DNA from: Candidatus Defluviilinea proxima
GTDB taxonomy: Bacteria; Chloroflexota; Anaerolineae; Anaerolineales; Villigracilaceae
NCBI GenBank assembly: GCA_016721115.1
Contig: JADKIW010000001.1
Span: forward strand, 883,501-947,500
DNA length: 64,000 nucleotides
Direction: 5' to 3'
Both the position numbers and the translations under genes were made by a program. Positions 35,659-44,039 of this stretch are shown here, one piece after another. The stretch's first letter is position 1; the number at the start of each line of letters is the position of its first letter. Under the pieces are notes generated by a model. It worked only from the letters and a program-made list of their open reading frames with translations. It was not told the DNA's origin and did not search any database.

Positions 35659-36363
35659 ATGACTATGAAGTGGTCTGACCCACGCTCGTTACAGTTGTTT
35701 GGTATATTTTTGATTCTATGCTTATGGTTGTATTTTTTCATTTACGCTTGGCGACATAAGCTCCCAATTCCCTGGGGAATGAGCTTTGTACTCGTTGGAA
35801 TATTAGTCACGGGATTCGGTATCACCTATCGTCCTGATAACCTCATTATTTTTAGCCTGCAACCCAAGTTGGTCGTTTGTCTTGTTGGATTGGTATTGAA
35901 TATCGCCAATTTGAAAGAACAATTTAGACTGAGAAATGTTACAGAGTTTCTCCACTACATTGGGATAGGGATGGTAGCGGGTTTAGTCCTAACATTTGTT
36001 AGTCTGTTGGCGCAACTACCCGATAAGGATTACTTAACTGCATTTAATTACACAAAGTTTGCAATCGTTACTCTATATTTACAGACAAGCATTGCCGAAG
36101 AAATTTTGTTTCGAGGGTGGTTTCTAAGTTATCTTAGAAAATCCAACATTGGATTCTTTTCTGCCAATTTCATTCAGTCAGCGATCTTTGCCATCTTGCA
36201 TATTACAGTTTTTTATGACAACTGGGGACAGATGTTTTCAATATTTTTGCTTGGGTTTATTGGAGGATATATGACATGGAAACACAATAATATTATTTCA
36301 GCAACTGTGTTGCATGTTGTATTCAATCTAGCTATAATCTTAGTTTCGGCCGTTCTGAGTTAA
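35659..36363 (+). CDS. Cassette 3: CPBP family intramembrane protease
   Basis: A 234-residue polytopic protein with the CPBP motifs AEEILFRGWFLSYL (Glu-Glu and Arg), FAILHITVF and the final VLHVVFNLAI. Membrane metalloprotease of the CAAX/Abi type; members are implicated in bacteriocin immunity and some in phage abortive infection. An alternative start is the ATG at 35665. It lies 108 bases after attC3; stop is 44 bases before attC4. A 30-codon ORF (35586-35678) overlaps its start in another frame. Confidence 0.85.
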   Translation: MTMKWSDPRSLQLFGIFLILCLWLYFFIYAWRHKLPIPWGMSFVLVGILVTGFGITYRPDNLIIFSLQPKLVVCLVGLVLNIANLKEQFRLRNVTEFLHYIGIGMVAGLVLTFVSLLAQLPDKDYLTAFNYTKFAIVTLYLQTSIAEEILFRGWFLSYLRKSNIGFFSANFIQSAIFAILHITVFYDNWGQMFSIFLLGFIGGYMTWKHNNIISATVLHVVFNLAIILVSAVLS

Positions 36364-36406
36364 TTGAAAAGGTATAAAAGTCAAATCCTTGCCAAGACTT
36401 AATACG

Positions 36407-36588
36407 GGCTAACAAAGCGCGCACTGGACATTGGGGATGTCAAACGCCAATGCGCTTTGACTGGGCAATGCTCGCTCGCCCGATCTGCGGTACGCTTCGC
36501 AGTCAAGCAGTTTTCTACGCCGCAGCATTTTTCTGGCTGGACGGCTTTGCCGTCCCTACCCTAGCGTGGGTAACACAATCCGTTGGGC
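36407..36588 (+). repeat. attC4
   Basis: R'' GGCTAAC (36407-36413) and R' GTTGGGC (36582-36588). Long type, 182 bases, with the same inner hairpin GGACGGC/GCCGTCC. Confidence 0.85.
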
Positions 36589-36620
36589 GCTGGCGCACAA
36601 ACAATTGAAAAAGGTTAAAA

Positions 36621-37415
36621 ATGTCTCCTGAAATTATTTCTGCCTTAATTGGTTTAGTAGGGGTAATACTTGGTGCTATTCCCACGTATCTTTTCATGCG
36701 TCAAAAGGGATTGGCTGAAATCGAAAAGACTAAAGCCGAAACAGAGAAAATCAAAGCGGAGTCAGAGCAAATTCGGAAATCGATTGTTGCTGAAAAAGGG
36801 ACTGCAAGTGAAAAAACAAGGATTTTGTTTATTGCCGCAAGTCCCAGCAATTTAAGCCACATACGATTTGATAAAGAAATCAGGGGCATGAAAGAAGGCA
36901 TCCAAAAATCAGGAAACAGAGATGCATTTGAATTAGAACAAGTTTGGGCTGCCCAATGGAATGACCTTCAAAATTACCTGCTTAAATTTACCCCGGATAT
37001 TTTGCACATCTCATGTCATGCGACAGATAATGATAAAGACGGGGCTAGACTTATCTTTGAAGACGAAAAGGGATTGGATTACAGAGTCTCATCAGAATCC
37101 TTAAACAATCTACTGTCTCTATTTAATGACAAACTCCGCATGGTTGTGCTAAATACGGTTTACTCTGATGAAATATGTAAATTATTAGCAAATAATATCG
37201 ACTTTGCCATTGGTGTTCACGGCTTACTTGGAGATGACGAAGCAAACAAATTTGCATCGGCGTTTTACGAAGCAATCGCCGAAAACAAAGATGTTAGAAC
37301 AGCCTTTGAATATGGACGGGCTAGAATTGAAAGTGGAAACGACAGAAGTGACTATCGTCTCTTGACAATGAAAAAGCCTAAAGAGACTTTTTCATTTCTT
37401 AAAACAAAATCATGA
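36621..37415 (+). CDS. Cassette 4: membrane-anchored CHAT-like protein, catalytic Cys missing
   Basis: A 264-residue protein. One N-terminal membrane helix (5-25), a Lys/Glu/Thr coiled coil (30-62: KTKAETEKIKAESEQIRKS), then a caspase-like CHAT domain (70-255): ILFIAASPSNL, LHISCHATDNDKDGARLIFEDEKG at the usual catalytic His region, then MVVLNTVYSDEICKLL and FAIGVHGLLGDDEANKFASAFYEAI. In active CHAT proteases the last-but-one motif reads LNACYS; here the Cys is Val, so protease activity is unlikely. Member of an integron cassette (attC4/attC5 flanks, 32 and 13 bases away). Function may be binding or signalling. Confidence 0.75.
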   Translation: MSPEIISALIGLVGVILGAIPTYLFMRQKGLAEIEKTKAETEKIKAESEQIRKSIVAEKGTASEKTRILFIAASPSNLSHIRFDKEIRGMKEGIQKSGNRDAFELEQVWAAQWNDLQNYLLKFTPDILHISCHATDNDKDGARLIFEDEKGLDYRVSSESLNNLLSLFNDKLRMVVLNTVYSDEICKLLANNIDFAIGVHGLLGDDEANKFASAFYEAIAENKDVRTAFEYGRARIESGNDRSDYRLLTMKKPKETFSFLKTKS

Positions 37416-37428
37416 TTTCAAACAATGC

Positions 37429-37559
37429 GCCCAACATCGCGTGCACTAGACAAGTGCGGGCTTTGCCCACACTTTCGGGGATTCAGCCCCAATGGCAGAT
37501 TCGGCGCTTTGGCTTTTCCCGCCACATCCCGCACTTGCCAGTAACGCCAGCCGTTGGGC
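37429..37559 (+). repeat. attC5 (divergent type)
   Basis: R'' GCCCAAC (37429-37435), R' GTTGGGC (37553-37559). Its inner arm is AAGTGCGGG/CCCGCACTT, different from the others, so the cassette probably came from another lineage. Confidence 0.85.
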
Positions 37560-37580
37560 GGCTGGTCATAGGGATCAAAG

Positions 37581-38156
37581 ATGAAGAATAAAATTATCGT
37601 CAAGGCAGAAACAACATCGTTTGCATATGTGACACTGCACAATGCCGCCTATTATTCCCTTCAAGCAGCTAAAGAATCTGTGGATGGTCGCTTTTTCAAC
37701 TGTCTCACAGCAATGGTCTTTTCAGCATTTTCACTTGAGGCTTACTTGAATCACTTAGGAACATCAGAATTTCCCAATTGGACAAAGTTTGAAAGAAGCA
37801 AGAGTCCAAAGCAGAAATTGGAAATGCTCACAGCAAAAATAGCGTTCTCATCAGATTTCTCCAAACCACCATTTGAAACTTTTGATAAGATTTTCAAATT
37901 TCGCAAACAAATTGCTCATGGCAAGACTGAACAAGTAAAGGTTGAAGAAGTTCAAGATGGAGTACTCGGCGACAAACCGAAACTTCCACATACCTTATGG
38001 GAAATCGAAACAAATCTTGAAAATGCAACAGCTTTTGTTGAAGATTCAAAATCAATAATCCAAATACTTCATACAAAATTCGGTTATCAAACCGATGCTT
38101 TTTTTACGGAATGGCATAGTTCTTGGGAAGCAAAACCGTATGAGTCTGATCAATAA
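37581..38156 (+). CDS. Cassette 5: HEPN-like helical protein
   Basis: A 191-residue all-helical soluble protein. Around residues 105-116 the sequence FKFRKQIAHGKTEQV contains R-K-Q-I-A-H, the RX4-6H motif of HEPN RNase domains; a preceding FSAFSLEAYLNHLG helix and late TALWEIETNLENATAF helix fit the fold. HEPN proteins are frequent toxins or defence effectors that cleave RNA. Assignment is by motif only. Starts 22 bases after attC5 and ends 20 bases before attC6. No antitoxin-like partner is in the cassette. Confidence 0.6.
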   Translation: MKNKIIVKAETTSFAYVTLHNAAYYSLQAAKESVDGRFFNCLTAMVFSAFSLEAYLNHLGTSEFPNWTKFERSKSPKQKLEMLTAKIAFSSDFSKPPFETFDKIFKFRKQIAHGKTEQVKVEEVQDGVLGDKPKLPHTLWEIETNLENATAFVEDSKSIIQILHTKFGYQTDAFFTEWHSSWEAKPYESDQ

Positions 38157-38176
38157 TACGTTTCAAGTCAATGGCC

Positions 38177-38306
38177 GCCCAACAAAGCGTACACCTGAAG
38201 CTGGGGATTCTGAGCAAATCTCAGGCAGTTTCCTAAGCCTTATCATTTTTCTGGTTGGACGGCTTCGCCGTCCCTGCCCCAGCACGGGTAACGCAATCCA
38301 TTAGGC
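38177..38306 (+). repeat. attC6
   Basis: R'' GCCCAAC (38177-38183), R' ATTAGGC (38300-38306). Short type, nearly the same as attC2. Confidence 0.83.
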
Positions 38307-38329
38307 GGCTCTAAGGAGATAAATCACAT

Positions 38330-39019
38330 ATGACGCCAAAGAAAAAACGTACGCTGACTCTCATTTTTATTTTCGCTATTGGAATATGGCTTTTGTGGAT
38401 TGGACTCAATGGTTGGCGCATAAGTGGTCTGCCTGCTTATTATGTTGGTGCCTTATTTCTTGTAGCAGCCATTGCGGGTGCTCTTGGAGTAAATATTTGG
38501 TACGGAGGGGTATTAGATCCAAGACTTGACGATGCATCAATCAACAACAAAGCAGGTGGCGCAAAAACAAATGAACAGGATGCGCCGTGGAATCCATATC
38601 AGGTTTTAGGGTTTGTTGTTATTGCCACATCCATTTTCGTCGGAATCGCATTAGGACTTAACTGGAAACGGTTAAAGAAACCAGAATGGCAAGTTATAAC
38701 TATTCTGCTTTCGATCATCGTGCCAGGGTTAGCAATTGCATTAGCCTTAGGATGGGTCAGTTTTCTTTCAACCAACAAAAATGTACCAATTCAACTTATC
38801 CTAAGCATTCCTTATTTAGCGATGGGAGTGAATTTTGGCTATGCTTGGGCGTTAGCTCGATTACAGAATGGAGCTTATAAGGCTTATCAAGCTCAAGGCG
38901 CTGAAGCTCTTTCCAATTATGAATATGACTTGCAAGGTGCAGTTATTTTTGGCATAAGTGTTGCAATTTTCATCGGACTTGGGTTCACACTAATTTTCCC
39001 CTTGCTCATGGGCAGATAG
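38330..39019 (+). CDS. Cassette 6: polytopic membrane protein
   Basis: A 229-residue protein with about six hydrophobic segments (10-28, 36-56, 90-110, 122-146, 155-175, 203-228) and a soluble loop near 60-85. Unknown family. AAGGAG is 11 bases before the ATG, the best ribosome site in the array. The flanks are attC6 (23 bases) and attC7 (41 bases). Confidence 0.65.
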   Translation: MTPKKKRTLTLIFIFAIGIWLLWIGLNGWRISGLPAYYVGALFLVAAIAGALGVNIWYGGVLDPRLDDASINNKAGGAKTNEQDAPWNPYQVLGFVVIATSIFVGIALGLNWKRLKKPEWQVITILLSIIVPGLAIALALGWVSFLSTNKNVPIQLILSIPYLAMGVNFGYAWALARLQNGAYKAYQAQGAEALSNYEYDLQGAVIFGISVAIFIGLGFTLIFPLLMGR

Positions 39020-39060
39020 AATTGTGGTAGACACACACACTATCCATTACAAAAACAGCT

Positions 39061-39235
39061 ACCCAACACAGCCTGCACCTGACACTGGGGATGTAAAATA
39101 CCAATGCGCTTTAGCTGGGCGATGCTCACTGGATGCTCGCCTGCCCGATCTACGGCACGCTTCGCAGTCAAGCATTTTTCTGGTTGGACGACTTCGCCGT
39201 CCCTGCCCTAGCGCGGGTAACGCAATCCGTTAGGC
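39061..39235 (+). repeat. attC7
   Basis: R'' ACCCAAC (39061-39067), R' GTTAGGC (39229-39235). Long type, 175 bases, close to attC3. Confidence 0.83.
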
Positions 39236-39290
39236 GGCTTTTGATCTTAAGTGAACCGAATAAATCTCTCTTTCCATTCGTACACATAGC

Positions 39291-39968
39291 GTGAAGGGCC
39301 AGAGTTTGAATGTACACAGCAGTAGTTTATATCAACTTCAAAGCACTATTCTTTTGGGCGTTTTCTCTATCTTCTTTATGGCAATCGGCATGCTGAATCA
39401 AAATTTTGTAATCATTGGCACCTTAATTGGTACTGCTGGGGCCTTTGCGTATTTATGGGACACCATCAAAGGGCGCGTCAAACCCAATAGAGTCTCTTTT
39501 TTATTATGGTCAATCGCTCCGATGATCGCCTTTTCCGCCCAAATAAAGCAAGGAGTAGGCTTGGAGTCATTAATGACTTTCAGCACGGGCTTTCTCCCTC
39601 TTTTAACTTTTATCGCATCCTTTACCAACAAAAAGGCTGAATGGAAAATAACAAGGTTTGATTTAGCCTGTGGCTTTTTGTCTCTGATAGGTTTGATGCT
39701 TTGGTTGATAACAAAAGTTGGTAATGTGGCAATTTTCTTTAGCATCCTGGCCGATGGCCTGGCGGCACTACCAACACTGGTTAAGGCTTACAAACATCCA
39801 GAGACAGAGATCGCATGGCCCTGGCTCGCAACTTGTATTGGCGTCACTTTAACACTGCTAACACTAAAAGAGTGGACATTTACCAACAGCAGTTTTATTA
39901 TTTACATCTTTATCGTGGACTTAATAATTTTTATCTTTGTACAATTCAAGCTAGGGAAGCGCGATTAA
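39291..39968 (+). CDS. Cassette 7: PQ-loop-like membrane protein
   Basis: A 225-residue protein with about seven hydrophobic segments. Repeated elements GAFAYLWDTIKGRVKPNRVSFLLWSIAPM and ALPTLVKAYKHPETEIAWPWLATCIG recall PQ-loop/SWEET-type triple-helix bundles, but no PQ pair is clear. The start is a GTG at 39291 (TTG at 39306 is an alternative); it lies 56 bases after attC7. No attC can be found between its stop and the next gene. Confidence 0.55.
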   Translation: MKGQSLNVHSSSLYQLQSTILLGVFSIFFMAIGMLNQNFVIIGTLIGTAGAFAYLWDTIKGRVKPNRVSFLLWSIAPMIAFSAQIKQGVGLESLMTFSTGFLPLLTFIASFTNKKAEWKITRFDLACGFLSLIGLMLWLITKVGNVAIFFSILADGLAALPTLVKAYKHPETEIAWPWLATCIGVTLTLLTLKEWTFTNSSFIIYIFIVDLIIFIFVQFKLGKRD

Positions 39969-40071
39969 AACGAGTTTCCTGTTCCAAAGTAACTGACACC
40001 ACGCGCCCACAGACTCAAGTTATTAGTCCGCCACTTGAAGTCATAATACATCAAGAAGGGCATGACCCTAC

Positions 40072-40850
40072 ATGAAAACATTACCTCGTTTTTTGTGGTT
40101 GGTTTTACTTTTTTCAATACCCCTCTGGCTAGCCGCCATCTTCTTCGACGCGACAAAAATTATTCCTGTCAAATTGCCTTTTAGCGCACTTCAATTTCTT
40201 TCTGTTCTCCTGGCAGCCGTAATTATCACCCACCAAAACGGCGCATCCATCCGTGATTTGTTACTACGCGGCATTGACATTAAGCGTATCAAGAATCCCG
40301 TATGGCAGATCGGTATTTTTCTATTAATGCCGCTTACTGTACTACTATCGTACTTTCTAACAGTATGGAGTGGCGCAGACATTCCCGACAAAATGACGCC
40401 GCTCCTAAACATCCCTATCTTTTTACTCATTTATGGAATAAGCGGTTATTGTGAAGAAATTGGCTGGACGGCTATAATGACCGACATCTTGCTTGAGCGC
40501 CATACCATTATTATATGCGGGCTTATTGTTGGCATTACTGGAGCCCTATGGCACACCATACCATTCTTTCAAACACATAACTCTACTGTTTGGATTTTCT
40601 GGCAATGCATGTACTCCATCATCTATCGCGTACTACTTACAAAAATTTACGTTCTGACAGACGAAGTGTTTTCAGCGCAATTGCAACGCACGCAACATAC
40701 AATGTTGCTTTTTCGCTTATGCCATACTATGGCTCGTTATACAACCCAATGTATATGTCATTCGCAACATTATTCATAACTGTTATCACTTTTACTTTTC
40801 TCAAGACGCCTCGCTATGAGCACAAGTCCATTCCAAATAAAGCGGGCTGA
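40072..40850 (+). pseudogene. Frameshifted CPBP family protease gene
   Basis: The first frame (40072-40779) encodes a CPBP protein through YGISGYCEEIGWTAIM (Glu-Glu motif) and GALWHTIPFF, but after YRVLLTKIYVLTDE it loses similarity. A second frame (40590-40850) supplies the missing C-terminus: RRSVFSAIATHATYNVAFSLMPY, with the expected H-x3-N motif. A single-base shift near 40655-40670 joins them. Either a decayed cassette gene or a sequencing error. Its motif EEIGW replaces the usual EExxxR region arginine. Confidence 0.7.
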
Positions 40851-41101
40851 CAAAGTGTATAACAATTGTCATGAACGCAGGTCTTATGACAATTTCTCGT
40901 TTGCAACTTTCAGAATATACAAACGGCAACCATGCAGCATCATATTCTGTTTGGTCAACCGATGAGAACAATATGGGCAAGAAGCAAATTCCACAAACAT
41001 GGCTTCCATTGACATAAAAGAAATATCGTCGATTTCAAACTGGTGGAAATCGCCTTCGCTTTTGATAGTTCCAAGCCTTATGCGTTTATGGAGATAACCT
41101 A
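40845..41101 (+). other. Degenerate end of the array, no gene
   Basis: GGCTGACAAAGTG at 40845-40857 resembles the R''/L'' start of attC4 (GGCTAACAAAGCG), but no R' box follows. The remaining 250 bases hold only a 43-codon ORF (40886-41017) without a ribosome site. Probably a truncated attC plus remnant DNA. Confidence 0.4.
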
Positions 41102-42532
41102 ATGAGACTCTTTGAGATGCTTGTGATTCTTACAAATTTTCTGGCGTTCATTATCTTCAGCTTCCCACAATTCAGTGTAGTGCGTCAAACCGGTTACATA
41201 TCAATCATATTATTACCCATGATTGCTCAGTTGCTCTTTGAAGAATCACGTTGGCAGATGGTCCCTGCCTATATGCTAAGTGCATTGTTTTTCCTGCTCT
41301 GGCTTTTAAATCGTATCGTTACCACACCGATGGTTCCCCATCGATTTTTTATTAACCTGGCGATTGTGTTGGGCATCATTGTTTTCACTATCTCCGTCAC
41401 ATTGCCGTTTCTTTTCCCGGTCTTTCGCTTCCCACAGCCCAGTGGACCTTATCAAATCGGCACGATGACCTACCATTGGGTAGATACAAACCGTCAGGAG
41501 TTTTTCAGTACAAATCCTCAGGCCCGGCGCGAGGTTATGGCGCAAATCTGGTATCCCGCCAAGACCGATCCATCAGCGCCTCACACATACTACTTACAGC
41601 ATCCAGAGGTTCTTGCCGCTACTTTGCGCATACTCCATCTGCCAACTTTCCTCTTCGAGCATTTTAAGTATGTACCCACACATGCGATCCTATCCGCCCC
41701 TCTCGCAGAGGATAAAGCCAGCTACCCAGTGTTGATCTTCTTGTCCGGGCGTGGAGGATATCGCCAGTCGAACACCTTTCAAATCGAAGAGCTTGTTTCC
41801 CATGGATATATCGTCGTTGGGATTGATCAGCCCTATGCGGCATCCGGAGTCGTATTTCCCGACGGACGTTTGATAGCCATGGACTCCCGCATGTATAACC
41901 CCAAAAATGTTGGGCATGATCCATTCACTGATCTGGCCGTTCCTTTCCTGGCTCAGGATGTCACCTTCACACTCGATCAACTTACACTCTTAGATAAAAC
42001 CGACTCGGGGGATATCTTAAGTGGACGAATGGACCTGCAACATGTGGGGATTTTCGGTGTCTCATTGGGCGGGATCGTGACAGGCGAAGCTTGCCGGTTG
42101 GATTCGCGCTTGCAAGCGTGCCTTGTGATGGATGCTTTCATGTCAGCCAGCGTTGTGCAGGCAGGCTTGCAACAACCTGCCATGTGGATCAGCCGGGACG
42201 CCCAAACTATGGAACTTGAAGGTTGGGCCGAGTCCGATATTGATGAGACCCAGAGTACTATGCGTGCAGTGTATGCGACTCTGCCTGGCCCCGGATATTT
42301 GGTATTGATACCGGGACTATTCCATCCAGACTTTACTGATGCACCTCTCTTCTCACCACTTGCATCGCAAATGGGCCTATCCGGGCGAATACCCGCTGAG
42401 CGAGCACACCATATCATCAACGTCTATTCATTGGCATTTTTCGATCAACATCTCAAGGAAGTTCCGTCAGATTTGCTCGCCGGGCCGGTGAAGGAATATC
42501 CTGAAGTGTTATTTGAGACACGTCAACCTTAA
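41102..42532 (+). CDS. PAF-acetylhydrolase-like alpha/beta hydrolase with membrane N-terminus
   Basis: A 476-residue protein. Residues 1-110 hold four hydrophobic segments; the rest is a platelet-activating-factor acetylhydrolase-type hydrolase: WYPAKTD, YPVLIFLSGRGGYRQ (oxyanion region), VGIDQPY, the nucleophile elbow GIFGVSLGG and a final His in LIPGLFHPDF. Likely hydrolyses ester bonds of lipids at the membrane. TGGAG precedes the ATG by 9 bases. It is the first well-formed gene right of the cassette array. Confidence 0.78.
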   Translation: MRLFEMLVILTNFLAFIIFSFPQFSVVRQTGYISIILLPMIAQLLFEESRWQMVPAYMLSALFFLLWLLNRIVTTPMVPHRFFINLAIVLGIIVFTISVTLPFLFPVFRFPQPSGPYQIGTMTYHWVDTNRQEFFSTNPQARREVMAQIWYPAKTDPSAPHTYYLQHPEVLAATLRILHLPTFLFEHFKYVPTHAILSAPLAEDKASYPVLIFLSGRGGYRQSNTFQIEELVSHGYIVVGIDQPYAASGVVFPDGRLIAMDSRMYNPKNVGHDPFTDLAVPFLAQDVTFTLDQLTLLDKTDSGDILSGRMDLQHVGIFGVSLGGIVTGEACRLDSRLQACLVMDAFMSASVVQAGLQQPAMWISRDAQTMELEGWAESDIDETQSTMRAVYATLPGPGYLVLIPGLFHPDFTDAPLFSPLASQMGLSGRIPAERAHHIINVYSLAFFDQHLKEVPSDLLAGPVKEYPEVLFETRQP

Positions 42533-42604
42533 TTAGTAAACATGTGACCTGTGATGCACATAAACACAGACCATTGGTTAAATTCTCGTTGAGAGATTGA
42601 TATT

Positions 42605-43111
42605 ATGCCAAACGTAATCGTGAGACGATCAGGGATTCAAGGAAGTGGAGTGTTTGCCGCAAAGCACTTTCGCAAAGGCGAAGTTGTTTTACAGATTGAC
42701 GACTCCTATGTTGTCACGGGTGAGACTACGCTCACTTCAGATGATTGGGAATTCAACGCAGACTTCTTTGACGGCAAGATTGTTATCATGCAAGAACCCG
42801 AACGATGTATTAATCACTGTTGCGATCCAAACACCTACGTAAAAACGATCGAAGGTGTTAGAAATGTTTTGGCCTGTAGAGATATTACAGAAGGGGAAGA
42901 GATTACCTACGACTATGCCATCAATGGCGACAACGAAGGTACCTTCCCTTGTCACTGTGGCGCAAAGAGATGCAGAAAGACATACATTGGGAACTACTTC
43001 AAACTTCCGATGGAATTTCAGCTTGAATATTTGCCTTATCTGGATAAGTGGTTTCAACAACAATACCAGAAAGAGATTGCTGTACTTAAAAACTTTGGGA
43101 ACCCACAATAA
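42605..43111 (+). CDS. SET-domain protein with post-SET cysteines
   Basis: A 168-residue SET methyltransferase-like protein. Opening VRRSGIQGSGVFAAKHFRKGEVV, then the SAM/substrate motif RCINHCCDPNTY (NHxxxPN), GEEITYDYA and the post-SET cluster CHCGAKRCRKTYIG. These are the motifs of lysine methyltransferases; in bacteria such proteins are few and their targets mostly unknown. It stands alone, followed by about 160 non-coding bases before the ABC genes. Confidence 0.85.
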   Translation: MPNVIVRRSGIQGSGVFAAKHFRKGEVVLQIDDSYVVTGETTLTSDDWEFNADFFDGKIVIMQEPERCINHCCDPNTYVKTIEGVRNVLACRDITEGEEITYDYAINGDNEGTFPCHCGAKRCRKTYIGNYFKLPMEFQLEYLPYLDKWFQQQYQKEIAVLKNFGNPQ

Positions 43112-43271
43112 ACCACCACCAATAAACAGCAATCTCAACGTTGAAAAGAAAAACAGACAAAGAAGGTCCTATCTAACATGGACCATCCTCTTATTTTCAT
43201 ACACCCTTTTCCAGACGGTTGCGTATTAACTCAATATGGTGGTTTAATACTTTCTACCGATTGGAGACATC

Positions 43272-44039
43272 ATGCCACAAACCCTCATTGAAACTCGTAA
43301 TCTGATCAAACGCTACGGCGATAAGATCGCTGTGAACGATGTCAGCTTTGATGTATATCAAGGTGAAGTATTCGGCTTTCTCGGTCCGAATGGAGCCGGG
43401 AAAACGACTACGATCAAAGTCATCGTGGGATTGCTCCAGCCAACCTCAGGGTCCGTCAAAGTGGCTGGCTATGACATCCAGAAACAATCCATGCTTGCCA
43501 AAGCCTCGAGCGGATACGTCCCTGATACGCCAAATCTATATGCCAAGTTGAGCGGGCGCGAGCTATTGCGCTTCGTCGGTGACCTCTACAGCGTCGATCG
43601 CGGACAAGTCGCGCATCGTATTGATGAGTTACTGCGCATGTTCGATCTGACCAACGCCGCAGACGATACAGTTGATTCGTACAGTCACGGCATGCAACAA
43701 AAGGCTTCGTTAGCCGCCGCATTGATGCACGACCCCAAGGTCTTGATCCTCGATGAGCCCACGGTCGGCCTCGACCCCAAATCGGCACGGCTCATCAAGG
43801 ACATTCTCCGTCAACTCGCAGACCGCGGCGCGGCAGTGATGCTCTCCACGCACATTTTGGAGATCGCCGAGCGCATGTGTGATCGCATCGGCATCATCAA
43901 CAAAGGACAACTCATCGCTGTCGGCACCATGGACGAACTGCGTACGCTCGATAAAACAGGACAAGCCAGCCTTGAAGATATCTTCCTTGGTCTGACGGGC
44001 GGCGCAGAAGAAGCTGAGATCGCAGAAGTCTTGAAATGA
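43272..44039 (+). CDS. ABC transporter ATP-binding protein
   Basis: A 255-residue ABC ATPase: Walker A GPNGAGKTTTIK, signature in altered form YSHGMQQKASLA (usually LSGGQ), Walker B ILDEPTVGLDP and H-switch STHILEIAERM. Export-type (ABC-2) by its partner. Its last 4 bases overlap the permease start (ATGA), so they are one operon. Substrate unknown. Confidence 0.93.
   Translation: MPQTLIETRNLIKRYGDKIAVNDVSFDVYQGEVFGFLGPNGAGKTTTIKVIVGLLQPTSGSVKVAGYDIQKQSMLAKASSGYVPDTPNLYAKLSGRELLRFVGDLYSVDRGQVAHRIDELLRMFDLTNAADDTVDSYSHGMQQKASLAAALMHDPKVLILDEPTVGLDPKSARLIKDILRQLADRGAAVMLSTHILEIAERMCDRIGIINKGQLIAVGTMDELRTLDKTGQASLEDIFLGLTGGAEEAEIAEVLK

Noticed and set aside
35586..35678. 30-codon ORF overlapping the start of the cassette-3 CPBP gene
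   Set aside because: Weak ribosome site and no similarity; could be an upstream reading frame but unsupported.
33748..40857. CRISPR array
   Set aside because: The repeats are 120-180 bases with ORFs between, not short repeats with short spacers; they fit attC sites.
40886..41017. 43-codon ORF right of the cassette array
   Set aside because: No ribosome site, no recognisable product; kept only as part of the degenerate region.
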